Assembly: GCF_032477075.1 (NCBI RefSeq)
Contig: NZ_JAWDXO010000008.1
Span: 27,864-91,863 of the forward strand
DNA length: 64,000 bases
DNA from: Fusobacterium sp.
GTDB taxonomy: Bacteria > Fusobacteriota > Fusobacteriia > Fusobacteriales > Fusobacteriaceae
Direction: 5' to 3'
Shown: positions 1 through 7,551 of the stretch, one piece after another
How the letters are laid out: each line of letters opens with the position of its first letter
Numbering within the stretch: position 1 is the stretch's first letter
Position numbers and translations under genes: made by a program
Notes under the pieces: model-generated
Told to the model about the DNA's origin: nothing
Seen by the model: only the letters and a program-made list of their open reading frames with translations
The model's database searches: none

Positions 1-146
1 TCATAATTCATTGTATATTTTGGTTTTTGTGATCCTGAAAAATCCATAGTAAGAACAGCACCATTTAATTTTACTGATCTGATAGTTCCAGCAAAGGAAA
101 GTACTGTTAAAAACAAAAATAAAAAAATTGTAAGTATCCTCTTCAT
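1..146 (-). CDS. N-terminal part of a secreted protein (runs off the window)
   Basis: Only the first 48 codons are inside the window. They encode a short basic start (MKR) followed by a hydrophobic run that ends in SFAG, a typical Sec signal peptide, so the product is exported. The mature start (TIRSVKLNG, then a conserved-looking DFSGSQKP) resembles the beginning of AMIN-type domains that sit in front of N-acetylmuramoyl-L-alanine amidases. That identity is a guess from very little sequence. The start is fixed by a GGGGA ribosome site 8 bases upstream; the ATG five bases further upstream meets a stop after two codons. It lies downstream of yajC but is separated from it by a terminator. Confidence 0.6.
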   Translation of the reverse strand, partial: MKRILTIFLFLFLTVLSFAGTIRSVKLNGAVLTMDFSGSQKPKYTMNY

Positions 147-171
147 CTCATGTCCCCGCTTTATTAAAGAA

Positions 172-197
172 AAAACGACAATGTTCATTGTCGTTTT
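172..197 (-). terminator. Intrinsic terminator of yajC
   Basis: A 12-bp perfect inverted repeat (AAAACGACAATG, 172-183, with its complement at 186-197) encloses a 2-base loop. On the minus strand it is followed by a T-rich run, 10 bases after the yajC stop. Confidence 0.85.
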
Positions 198-207
198 ATT
201 TCAATTA

Positions 208-477
208 CTATAATACTCTAGAAATAGCCCCTTTAGTAAAAGTTACTTTTACACCTTTATCAACTCTTAATTCAACATAATCTTCACTTACAGAAACTAT
301 TGTACCTTTTATTCCACCAACAGTAACTACTTCTGATCCTTCTTTTAGTGACTCCATCATTTCTTTTTGTTTCTTTTGTTTTTTCTTGTTTGGTAATATT
401 AATAAGAAGTAGAATACAGCTATCCATACTACAAAAGTTAGTGCCATACCACCATATTTACCTAATAATTGTTCCAT
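208..477 (-). CDS. yajC: Preprotein translocase accessory subunit YajC
   Basis: At 89 residues this is a normal-length YajC, the single-span membrane protein that associates with SecDF next to the SecYEG channel. Residues about 10-28 form the membrane segment (LTFVVWIAVFYFLLILP). It is followed by the family's basic stretch (NKKKQKKQKEMMESLKEG) and the cytoplasmic part with GSEVVTVGGIKGTIVSV, the family's most conserved motif. It has its own promoter 36 bases upstream of its start codon and a strong terminator behind it, so it is probably monocistronic here. The secD/secF genes often found next to it are not in the window. Confidence 0.95.
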   Translation of the reverse strand: MEQLLGKYGGMALTFVVWIAVFYFLLILPNKKKQKKQKEMMESLKEGSEVVTVGGIKGTIVSVSEDYVELRVDKGVKVTFTKGAISRVL

Positions 478-512
478 TGTTAATCCCCCTCATTTAGAAA
501 AGCTTTGTTAAA

Positions 513-541
513 AGTATAACATATCACAAGCTTTTTTTCAA
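513..541 (-). promoter_or_regulatory. Promoter of yajC
   Basis: Read on the minus strand, TTGAAA (536-541) is separated by 17 bases from TATACT (513-518), which is preceded by a TG extension. This is a good sigma-70 type promoter 36 bases upstream of the yajC start codon. Confidence 0.7.
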
Positions 542-576
542 TTTTTTCTATGATTTATATAGCTTTTTTCAACATT

Positions 577-1749
577 CTATTTAAAAAAAGCTTTTATCTT
601 ATCTTTTAAGGTTTTATTTTTTTTATAGTTCTTATCTTTCAAGCTGTCATCAAAAGCTTTTAATAATCCTTTTTGTTTATCATTAAGATCAGTAGGTGTC
701 TCTACCACTACCTGTACTAATTGATCACCAACCATTGAACTTCTAAGAGATTTTATTCCTTCTCCTCTTAATTTAAAAAGTTTTCCAGTTTGTGTTCCTG
801 CAGGTATTTTTATATTTTTCTTACCATTCAGAGTAGGAATTTCCACTTCTCCTCCAAGAGCAGCCACTGTGAAAGTAATAGGCACCTCACAAAGTATATC
901 ATCTCCTCTTCTTTGGAACAGGTCATGTTCTTTTACTCTTATTATTACATAAAGATCTCCATTAGGTCCACCAGTTTCACTAGCTTCTCCCATTCCATCT
1001 AATCTAAGTTTTTGTCCATCATCTATTCCTGCTGGTATTTTTATTTTCTTTTCTACAGTTTCCTTTACAACACCAGTTCCATGACAAGTTTTACATTTCT
1101 TTTCAGGTATTTCTCCCTTACCATGACATTCATCACATTCTACATAGCTTTCAAAATTTCCAAGTATAGTTCTTTGAACTGTTTTTATTCTTCCAGAACC
1201 TCCACACTTAGGACATTTTTTCATTGCACTTCCTGGTTCAGCTCCGCTTCCATTACAAGTACCACATTTTCCATTTCTTTTATATTTTATTGTTTTTTCA
1301 ACACCTTTTGCAGCTTCTTCAAGAGTGATCTCTACCTGATACCTCAAATCTGCTCCTGGTTCTACATAATTTCTTCTAGAACTTCCTCCGCCAAAGCCAC
1401 TGAATCCTCCGAATCCGCCAGAGCCTCCTCCAAAGAATGAACTGAATATATCTTCGAATCCTTCACTGCTGAATCCTCCACTAAAGCCTCCAGCTCCTGG
1501 TCCACCCTGTTCAAAAGCTGCATGCCCAAATCTATCATATTGAGCTCTTTTTTCCTTATCTGATATCACCTGATATGCTTCATTTACCTCTTTGAATTTT
1601 TCTTCAGCATCTTTTTTCTCTTTTTCTTTAGCATTGCTGAATTTATCAGGATGATATTTCATGGCAGCTTTTCTGTATGCTTTCTTAATATCAGCTTCAG
1701 AAGCATCTTTTGCTACTCCTAATACTTCATAATAATCTCTTTTTGCCAT
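577..1749 (-). CDS. dnaJ: Chaperone DnaJ (Hsp40)
   Basis: Class I DnaJ of 390 residues, the co-chaperone that delivers substrates to DnaK and stimulates its ATPase. The J domain is at the N-terminus with the HPD tripeptide (MKYHPDKFSN, about residues 31-40). A Gly/Phe-rich linker follows (about 78-125), then four CxxCxGxG-type zinc repeats (CGTCNGSG, CPKCGGSG, CDECHGKG, CKTCHGTG), then the two beta-barrel C-terminal domains. All key residues are present. An AGGA ribosome site precedes the ATG. Unlike many bacteria, dnaJ is not directly behind dnaK: two metabolic or repair genes lie between them, and it has its own promoter without a CIRCE operator. Confidence 0.97.
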   Translation of the reverse strand: MAKRDYYEVLGVAKDASEADIKKAYRKAAMKYHPDKFSNAKEKEKKDAEEKFKEVNEAYQVISDKEKRAQYDRFGHAAFEQGGPGAGGFSGGFSSEGFEDIFSSFFGGGSGGFGGFSGFGGGSSRRNYVEPGADLRYQVEITLEEAAKGVEKTIKYKRNGKCGTCNGSGAEPGSAMKKCPKCGGSGRIKTVQRTILGNFESYVECDECHGKGEIPEKKCKTCHGTGVVKETVEKKIKIPAGIDDGQKLRLDGMGEASETGGPNGDLYVIIRVKEHDLFQRRGDDILCEVPITFTVAALGGEVEIPTLNGKKNIKIPAGTQTGKLFKLRGEGIKSLRSSMVGDQLVQVVVETPTDLNDKQKGLLKAFDDSLKDKNYKKNKTLKDKIKAFFK

Positions 1750-1781
1750 TTAATATTTTCCTCCATTTCTATACCTAAAGT

Positions 1782-1790
1782 ATTATATCA
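1782..1790 (-). promoter_or_regulatory. Extended -10 promoter of dnaJ
   Basis: On the minus strand TGATATAAT forms a TG-extended perfect -10 box 33 bases upstream of the dnaJ ATG. No convincing -35 box is visible. There is no TTAGCACTC repeat, so this promoter does not look HrcA-controlled. Confidence 0.55.
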
Positions 1791-1826
1791 CAATTTTCAA
1801 TATAACATGATATATTTTTATATAAA

Positions 1827-2699
1827 TTATAAAATAGTTATATCTAATGCCCTATGATATACTTCAGCTTTTTTAATTTTTTCTATTCCTATTTTTTCTT
1901 TAAGGTCTCCTGAAGCATTATCAAAATCTGATATTCCATTCCAAGGCTCCAGACATATGTATTCTGCACCTGGTTTATTCCAAAATGCTATATATTTGAA
2001 CCCTTTATATACAAGTTTTATTCCTCTACTGTTTTTTCTGTTTTTTAAATAAACAACATTTGAATTTGGATTTTCTATGATAAGGGCATCATTTGCAAAA
2101 GTATTTCTATCCAAATTAAGTATTTTTCCTTCAAAAGCTTTTATTTTCTTCTGAGAAGATATCAATGTTCCATTAAAAGTATTTACTTCTCCAGTTTCTT
2201 CTTTTTCAAACTCCAAATAGTAATCTGAAAATTCTATTTCCTTACCTATAGGAATATTAAATGCTGGATGTGCTCCTAATGAAAAATACATTTCCTTTCC
2301 TCCTGTATTTTCTATTTTATATTCTATTCTTAAGTTTTTATCTTTTATTATATATTTTACATAAAGTTTAAAATCAAAAGGATACACTTTTTTTGTTTTG
2401 TCATTTGAAGTCAAAAGAAATTCCAAATAGTTGTCTCCTTGACCACTCATCTGAAATTCACAGTCTCTTGCAAAGCCATGTTTCAAACTAAGATTGTACT
2501 CTTTTCCTTCATAAAAATATCTGCTATCTTTCAAAGCTCCAACAAAAGGAAATAATATTGGAGAACTTTTTGCCCAGTATTTAGGATCTTTCTGCCATAT
2601 ATACTCCATATCTGTTATTAAGTCTTTCATTCCTACAAGTTCTGCACCTAAGCTCTCTATTCTTATTTCCATCAAATTATTTCTTAAACTATACTCCAT
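1827..2699 (-). CDS. Aldose 1-epimerase family protein (LacX-like)
   Basis: This 290-residue protein belongs to the galactose-mutarotase-like fold, in the LacX-type subgroup that starts with a short barrel strand region (ESLGAELVGMKDL) and WQKDPKYWAKSSPILFPFVG. Conserved family landmarks are the His of KHGFARD (about residue 91) and the GAHPAFNIP motif (about 169-177), which hold the sugar-binding and catalytic histidines, and CLEPWNGISD near the C-terminus. Such proteins interconvert sugar anomers, but the substrate of this subgroup is mostly unknown. It starts 2 bases after the ogt stop and is surely co-transcribed with it. Neither gene has an obvious link to the chaperones around them. Confidence 0.85.
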   Translation of the reverse strand: MEYSLRNNLMEIRIESLGAELVGMKDLITDMEYIWQKDPKYWAKSSPILFPFVGALKDSRYFYEGKEYNLSLKHGFARDCEFQMSGQGDNYLEFLLTSNDKTKKVYPFDFKLYVKYIIKDKNLRIEYKIENTGGKEMYFSLGAHPAFNIPIGKEIEFSDYYLEFEKEETGEVNTFNGTLISSQKKIKAFEGKILNLDRNTFANDALIIENPNSNVVYLKNRKNSRGIKLVYKGFKYIAFWNKPGAEYICLEPWNGISDFDNASGDLKEKIGIEKIKKAEVYHRALDITIL

Positions 2700-2701
2700 T
2701 T

Positions 2702-3169
2702 TTATCTCCTATAATCAGCTTCTTCCAGGTCTAATAGATATTCTTTTCTGAAAATACCCCCTCCATATCCTGTTAGCTTTCCATTTTTACCTATGACTCT
2801 ATGACAAGGAATTATGATTGGAATAGGATTATTGTGATTAGCTCCGCCGATAGCTCTGACAGCTTTTGGATTTTTTACAGATACTGCCTGTTCTTGATAA
2901 CTTCTTGTCTCTCCATACGGAATATCTAATAAAGTTTTCCAAGCTTCCTGCTGAAATTCAGTTCCTTGGCTTATATCAAGTTTTATATCAAATATTTTTC
3001 TTTTTTTGTCAAAATATTCTTTCAGCTGCTCTATACATTTTTCTACTTCTTTTGAGTATATTTCTTCTAATTTGATATCTACAAAATTAATATTACTGAT
3101 ACCATCTTTTTCTTCACATACTTCAAGCAAACCTAAGCCTTCTATCTCCAAGTATCCTCTTCCCCTCAT
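2702..3169 (-). CDS. ogt: Methylated-DNA--protein-cysteine methyltransferase
   Basis: A 155-residue suicide DNA-repair protein that transfers the methyl group of O6-methylguanine to its own cysteine. The active-site motif PCHRVIG is present with the acceptor cysteine at residue 122. The helix-turn-helix and arginine-finger region (VRAIGGANHNNPIPIIIPC) precedes it and the GYGGG turn follows. Length and architecture match Ogt/AdaB-type enzymes without the Ada regulatory domain. It lies 115 bases behind dnaK, past a hairpin, and in front of the aldose-epimerase-like gene, so it may be expressed partly by read-through from the heat-shock operon. Confidence 0.93.
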   Translation of the reverse strand: MRGRGYLEIEGLGLLEVCEEKDGISNINFVDIKLEEIYSKEVEKCIEQLKEYFDKKRKIFDIKLDISQGTEFQQEAWKTLLDIPYGETRSYQEQAVSVKNPKAVRAIGGANHNNPIPIIIPCHRVIGKNGKLTGYGGGIFRKEYLLDLEEADYRR

Positions 3170-3216
3170 TTTTCCTCCTTAATTCTATTAAAAATGATTA
3201 ACTTCAATCACCAGAA

Positions 3217-3245
3217 AGGGAATAGAGTAAAGTACCCTATTCCCT
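3217..3245 (-). terminator. Terminator or attenuator hairpin behind dnaK
   Basis: A 9-bp perfect stem (AGGGAATAG at 3217-3225, complement at 3237-3245) lies 40 bases after the dnaK stop. The following T-run is weak (TTTCTGG), so read-through into ogt is plausible. Confidence 0.65.
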
Positions 3246-3284
3246 CTATTGGTTTTCCTTTTCAGGAATTTATTCAATTAATTA

Positions 3285-5108
3285 TTAGTCAACAACTTCA
3301 GCGTCTGCTACATCATCATCAGCTTTCTTTTCTCCACCTTGAGCTCCTGCTCCTTGTTCAGCCTGTGCTTTAGCTTGTGCTTCTTTGTAGATTTCTTCAG
3401 CAAATTTGTGAGCTACTTGTGATAAATTTTCCATAGCTTTTTCTATTTCTTCTTTATCTTCTCCATCTTTTACTTTTTTAAGTTCTTCTATTGCTGTTTC
3501 AATATCTTTCTTCTCTTGTTCAGTAGCTTTATCTCCATATTCTTTCAGAGATTTTTCAGTTGAAGCAATAAGCATATCCGCCTTATTTCTAGCTTCTACT
3601 AATTCTTTGAATTTTTTGTCTTCAGCTTCGTTAGCTTCAGCTTCTTTAGTCATTCTGTCAATATCTTCTTTAGATAAATTAGTAGATCCAGAAATAGTTA
3701 CTGTATTTTCTTTTCCAGTTCCTAAATCCTTAGCTGATACATGAACAATTCCATTAGCATCTATATCAAATGTTACTTCAATTTGAGGTACACCTCTTGG
3801 AGCTGCAGGAATTCCTTCAAGATTAAATTCTCCTAGTTTATGGTTATCTGAAGCTTTTGCTCTTTCACCTTGCAATACATTGATTGTTACTGCTGGTTGA
3901 TTATCTACAGCTGTTGAATAAACCTGTGATTTTTTAACTGGAATAGTAGTATTTTTTTCAATCATTTTAGTAAATATTCCACCTAAAGTTTCTATTCCTA
4001 ATGATAATGGAGTTACATCTAGCAACAGAACGTCTTTAACATCTCCCATTAGTACTCCACCTTGAATAGCTGCTCCTGCTGCAACAACTTCATCTGGATT
4101 AATTCCTTTATTAGGTTTTTTTCCAAAGAATGATTCTACCCATTCCTGAACTGCTGGTATTCTTGTAGATCCTCCTACTAATAATACTTCATTAATTTCT
4201 GATGGATTCAATCCTGCATCACTTAAAGCAGTTTTTGTAGGTCCTTGAGTTGCTTCTACTAAGCTTTTAGTTAAATCATTAAATTTTGCTCTTGTTAATT
4301 TCATTTCTAAATGTTTAGGTCCTGTAGCATCCATAGTAATGAATGGTAAAGATATAGAAGTTTCCATCATTGTAGAAAGTTCTTTTTTAGCTTTTTCAGC
4401 TGCATCTTTAAGTCTTTGGTATGCCATTTTATCATTTGAAAGGTCAATTCCAGTTTCTTTTTTAAATTCAGTTGTTAGCCATTTAATAACTTCATTATCA
4501 AAGTCATCTCCTCCTAAATGGTTATTTCCTGCTGTTGATATAACTTCAATAACTCCATCAGCTATTTCTAATACAGATACATCAAATGTACCTCCTCCTA
4601 GGTCAAATACTAGAACTTTTTCTTCTTTTTTCTTTTCAAGTCCATAAGCAAGTGCTGCTGCTGTTGGTTCATTGATTATTCTTTTTACATCTAATCCTGC
4701 AATAACTCCAGCATCTTTTGTTGCCTGTCTTTGTGAGTCAGTAAAGTAAGCTGGTACAGTAATAACTGCTTCAGTTACAGGTTCTCCTAAATAAGCTTCA
4801 GCATCTTTTTTTAATTTTTTAAGTGTCATAGCTGAAATTTCCTGTGGAGTATATTTTTTTCCAAATATTTCTACCTTATAATCAGAACCCATATGAGTTT
4901 TGATTGAACTTACAGTTGATAGTGGATTAGTTATTGCCTGTCTTTTTGCAATTTCTCCAACTATAATTTCTCCATTCTCTTTAATGTTTACAACTGATGG
5001 TGTTGTTCTTGCTCCTTCAGAGTTAGGAATTATTGTAACACTTCCTCCCTCCATTATTGCTACACAAGAGTTTGTTGTTCCTAAGTCGATTCCTATTATT
5101 TTACTCAT
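3285..5108 (-). CDS. dnaK: Chaperone DnaK (Hsp70)
   Basis: Full-length Hsp70 of 607 residues: an ATPase domain starting with GIDLGTTNSC and containing the phosphate loop DLGGGTFDVSV and the signature LLVGGSTRIPAV, then the conserved interdomain linker VLLLDVTPLSLGIET, the peptide-binding beta-sandwich and a helical lid. The disordered tail ends in the alternating acidic and small residues usual for bacterial DnaK (DDDVADAEVVD). It binds exposed hydrophobic segments of unfolded proteins in the cytoplasm with DnaJ and GrpE as partners. It lies 71 bases behind grpE with its own AGGAGG site and should be transcribed from the CIRCE-controlled hrcA promoter. Confidence 0.98.
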   Translation of the reverse strand: MSKIIGIDLGTTNSCVAIMEGGSVTIIPNSEGARTTPSVVNIKENGEIIVGEIAKRQAITNPLSTVSSIKTHMGSDYKVEIFGKKYTPQEISAMTLKKLKKDAEAYLGEPVTEAVITVPAYFTDSQRQATKDAGVIAGLDVKRIINEPTAAALAYGLEKKKEEKVLVFDLGGGTFDVSVLEIADGVIEVISTAGNNHLGGDDFDNEVIKWLTTEFKKETGIDLSNDKMAYQRLKDAAEKAKKELSTMMETSISLPFITMDATGPKHLEMKLTRAKFNDLTKSLVEATQGPTKTALSDAGLNPSEINEVLLVGGSTRIPAVQEWVESFFGKKPNKGINPDEVVAAGAAIQGGVLMGDVKDVLLLDVTPLSLGIETLGGIFTKMIEKNTTIPVKKSQVYSTAVDNQPAVTINVLQGERAKASDNHKLGEFNLEGIPAAPRGVPQIEVTFDIDANGIVHVSAKDLGTGKENTVTISGSTNLSKEDIDRMTKEAEANEAEDKKFKELVEARNKADMLIASTEKSLKEYGDKATEQEKKDIETAIEELKKVKDGEDKEEIEKAMENLSQVAHKFAEEIYKEAQAKAQAEQGAGAQGGEKKADDDVADAEVVD

Positions 5109-5179
5109 TATTAAATACCTCCTAAAATATCTTCTATATTTAAAACTATTTTTTATTATAAATTATATTAAAGTTCTTA

Positions 5180-5803
5180 TTAACCTCTTTTAGATACTTT
5201 TACCATTGCTGGTCTTATCACTTTTCCCTTCATTGTATAACCTTTTTGAAGTTCAAGGATAATAGTATCATCTTCAAATTCAGGATTATCTTCTACCATT
5301 ACAGCATGATGATACAATGGGTTATATTTTCCTTCTACTTTTATTGGTTCTACACCTTCAGTTTCCATGATACCTTTTAACTGTCCAAGTATCATATCTA
5401 CACCTTTTACAAGTCCATCAAAATCTTTTGTTGCTTCTGATGCTGATATGGCCCTCTCTAAATTATCTACTCCATCTAACAGCTTTGTAACTATTTTTTC
5501 AGAAGCAAATTTTCTCAATTCTTCCATTTCTTTTTCTTTTCTTTTTGTAAAATTTTGAAAATCAGCCTGTTTTCTGAGATAAGCTTGCTTCCAGTCCTCA
5601 ACTTCTGCTTTTAGTTTTCCAATTTCTTCTTCAGTATTTTTTTCTTCTTTTTCACAACAGCAAGATCCTTTTTCTTCATCATGACCTTTACATCCACATT
5701 CTTTTTTTTCTTCTTCTATTATATTTTCTTCAAAAGTTTCAACTTCCTTTTTCATTTCTTTATCTAATTCTTTTTCCAGTTCTTTTTCTTTGTCATTTAC
5801 CAT
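5180..5803 (-). CDS. grpE: Nucleotide exchange factor GrpE with an unusual Cys-rich N-terminal segment
   Basis: GrpE (207 residues) releases ADP from DnaK. The long dimerising helix (about residues 56-115) and the compact C-terminal beta domain with VEPIKVEGKYNPLYHHAVM are typical. The N-terminal tail is highly charged, as in other GrpE proteins, but carries a cluster not expected in the family: C36, C38, H41, then C48-C49-C50 (ECGCKGHDEEKGSCCCEKE). Five cysteines and a histidine within 15 residues suggest metal or redox sensitivity, which is my inference. The start codon overlaps the end of hrcA by 11 bases, indicating translational coupling. Confidence 0.96.
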   Translation of the reverse strand: MVNDKEKELEKELDKEMKKEVETFEENIIEEEKKECGCKGHDEEKGSCCCEKEEKNTEEEIGKLKAEVEDWKQAYLRKQADFQNFTKRKEKEMEELRKFASEKIVTKLLDGVDNLERAISASEATKDFDGLVKGVDMILGQLKGIMETEGVEPIKVEGKYNPLYHHAVMVEDNPEFEDDTIILELQKGYTMKGKVIRPAMVKVSKRG

Positions 5804-6812
5804 TTATTTCATCCTTTCGTTCTGTTTTATTTAACATTTTATTTACTTCCTGAGTTACATACTTTATCAGTCCCATAGTTTTTGAATATGCCATTCTTTT
5901 GGGACCTATTACTCCAAGTATTCCTTGAGAAGCTCCAGCCTTATATAATGAATATACGAAGCTATAGTCTTCTAATCCTTTTATTCCTAATTCTTCTCCA
6001 AATACTACATTCACTTTTCCATAGGAACTATCCCTGTTTTTTACAAGTTGTTCAAACAAAAGTTTCATATCTTTTCTATGATGGAAAAGTTCTAAGACTT
6101 CTGATACCTCATTAACATTTTTATCTTTAAAAATACTTGGAACATTGTTTATAAACAGTTTACTATCATCTTCATACTGTTCTATACCATCTGTTAATAA
6201 TTTTTTTCCTAAAATAAATTTTTCAATATTTCCTAAATTTATTTCATAGTCTGCTACTTTTTTATTCAACTCTTTTGATATCACTTCAAGTTCTTCTTTA
6301 GAAATAGACTGGTTAAGGATTATCTTTTTTGTTTTTACAGCTCTGTTTTCCATAACTATCACAGCTAAAACCAAGAATTCATCTATATGTATCAATTCAA
6401 TTCTTTTTATTCTTTCTACCATAGTACTTGGTTCTATCGCTATACCTGCATAAGTAGTCATCTTTGAAAGAAGAGAAGAAGTTTTCTGTAAGAGCAGATC
6501 AAGTTCATTAACTCTATGTTCATACTCAAGTTCTATGTTATTCTTTTCCTCTTTTGTAAGTTTTTCAACTTTCAGCAGTTCATCAAGATAATATTTGTAT
6601 CCTTTGTCTGTAGGAATCCTTCCAGAAGATGTATGGGTTTTTGATATATATCCCATATCCTCCAAATCAGCCATTACATTTCTGATAGTTGCTGACGAAA
6701 GGTCAATCCCATATTTTTTTACCAAAGTTCTTGAACCAATAGTATCTCCAAAAGTCAAATAATAATTTACTATTGCGTTTAATACTAACTTTTCTCTTTC
6801 TGAAATAGACAT
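5793..6812 (-). CDS. hrcA: Heat-inducible transcription repressor HrcA
   Basis: This 339-residue repressor binds CIRCE operators and is kept active by chaperonin. The N-terminal winged helix has the family motif SSATIRNVMADLEDMGYI followed by THTSSGRIPTDKGYKYY. The central GAF-like part and the dimerisation insert follow (residues about 100-320). It is the first gene of hrcA-grpE-dnaK, and a perfect CIRCE lies 17 bases upstream of its start, so it is autoregulated. The start ATG has an AAGGTG ribosome site at normal spacing. Confidence 0.97.
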   Translation of the reverse strand: MSISEREKLVLNAIVNYYLTFGDTIGSRTLVKKYGIDLSSATIRNVMADLEDMGYISKTHTSSGRIPTDKGYKYYLDELLKVEKLTKEEKNNIELEYEHRVNELDLLLQKTSSLLSKMTTYAGIAIEPSTMVERIKRIELIHIDEFLVLAVIVMENRAVKTKKIILNQSISKEELEVISKELNKKVADYEINLGNIEKFILGKKLLTDGIEQYEDDSKLFINNVPSIFKDKNVNEVSEVLELFHHRKDMKLLFEQLVKNRDSSYGKVNVVFGEELGIKGLEDYSFVYSLYKAGASQGILGVIGPKRMAYSKTMGLIKYVTQEVNKMLNKTERKDEINGK

Positions 6813-6829
6813 CTTTCATCACCTTTTTG

Positions 6830-6856
6830 TTAGCACTCATCAAAGTCGAGTGCTAA
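6830..6856 (-). promoter_or_regulatory. CIRCE operator (HrcA-binding site)
   Basis: Perfect consensus TTAGCACTC - 9 bases - GAGTGCTAA. It sits just downstream of the -10 box and directly upstream of hrcA, where HrcA would block transcription of the hrcA-grpE-dnaK operon until heat shock. Confidence 0.97.
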
Positions 6857-6868
6857 TTCTCAATTAAA

Positions 6869-6897
6869 AAGATACATCAATTTTATATATTTGTCAA
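6869..6897 (-). promoter_or_regulatory. Heat-shock operon promoter
   Basis: On the minus strand TTGACA (6892-6897), a 17-base spacer and TATCTT (6869-6874) form a near-consensus vegetative promoter whose start point would fall just upstream of the CIRCE element. Confidence 0.85.
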
Positions 6898-7001
6898 TAC
6901 TTTTTTGATTTTTTTTTATTTTTTCATTGTTTCTCTCCCTCTAAAATTAATACAATTTTCTGAAAACTGATCATACATATATTTTTAAACAATTTTAATA
7001 A

Positions 7002-7030
7002 TTGAAAAATATAAAATTAAATAGTATAAT
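7002..7030 (+). promoter_or_regulatory. Promoter of the small membrane protein gene at 7067
   Basis: TTGAAA (7002-7007), a 17-base spacer and a perfect TATAAT (7025-7030), 36 bases upstream of the ATG. Confidence 0.8.
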
Positions 7031-7066
7031 CTTTATTACAAAAGGCTTACATCTAAGGGAGGACAA

Positions 7067-7495
7067 ATGTTAGTATTAAAAATTTTAGGAGTTATTGCAG
7101 TCATTATTGGAATAATAGCTGCTGTTGGTATTTTAAATCAAAAATGTATAGAAAAGTTTCAAGTACCACTATTTTCAAAAGGTACTGCTGGAGGTATATT
7201 TGTTGCTGCAATCTGTTTATTCATTGGAATGATATGGTATCAAGAGGCTGCAAAAGCCAATGGAGATACACTGAATGGAATTGTGTTATTAGTGCTAGGA
7301 GGAATAATAACTATTGGAATCCTTATTTCATCTTATATAAAAACTAATATTATCTTTGGAACTTTAGCAGCTGTAATCCATATTTTTCTTCTTATTTTAA
7401 TGACATATCTAGGTGTTCCTTTATTTATTATCTATATTATAGGAAGTCTAATACTTATATTCAGTTCAAAACCTGTTTATGTGGTTAATAAATAA
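7067..7495 (+). CDS. Small multi-pass membrane protein, unknown function
   Basis: I do not recognise this 142-residue protein. Four strongly hydrophobic stretches (about residues 3-25, 42-60, 72-90 and 98-135) predict an inner-membrane protein with almost no soluble part. A short polar loop with SKGTAGG follows the first span and a YQEAAKANGD loop follows the second. It is monocistronic: a strong promoter lies in front and a bidirectional terminator behind, and both neighbours point away or converge. An AGGGAGG site 8 bases before the ATG fixes the start. No catalytic or binding motif is visible. Confidence 0.8.
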   Translation: MLVLKILGVIAVIIGIIAAVGILNQKCIEKFQVPLFSKGTAGGIFVAAICLFIGMIWYQEAAKANGDTLNGIVLLVLGGIITIGILISSYIKTNIIFGTLAAVIHIFLLILMTYLGVPLFIIYIIGSLILIFSSKPVYVVNK

Positions 7496-7505
7496 TTGAA
7501 CTAAT

Positions 7506-7542
7506 AAAAAAAACTGCCCTGAAAATATAGGACAGTTTTTTT
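7506..7542. terminator. Bidirectional terminator between convergent genes
   Basis: The stem (ACTGCCCT / AGGACAGT with flanking A and T runs) serves the plus-strand gene ending at 7495 and the minus-strand gene ending at 7552. The single non-Watson-Crick position is a C-A mismatch in plus RNA but a tolerated U-G pair in minus RNA. Confidence 0.85.
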
Positions 7543-7551
7543 ATATATATA

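Noticed and set aside
790..1440. Two plus-strand frames over dnaJ
   Set aside because: They lie opposite the coding strand of dnaJ and are rich in Ser, Phe and Tyr, typical of shadows of a real gene.
1750..1826. CIRCE operator in front of dnaJ
   Set aside because: No TTAGCACTC/GAGTGCTAA repeat, even degenerate, is present between dnaJ and the upstream gene.
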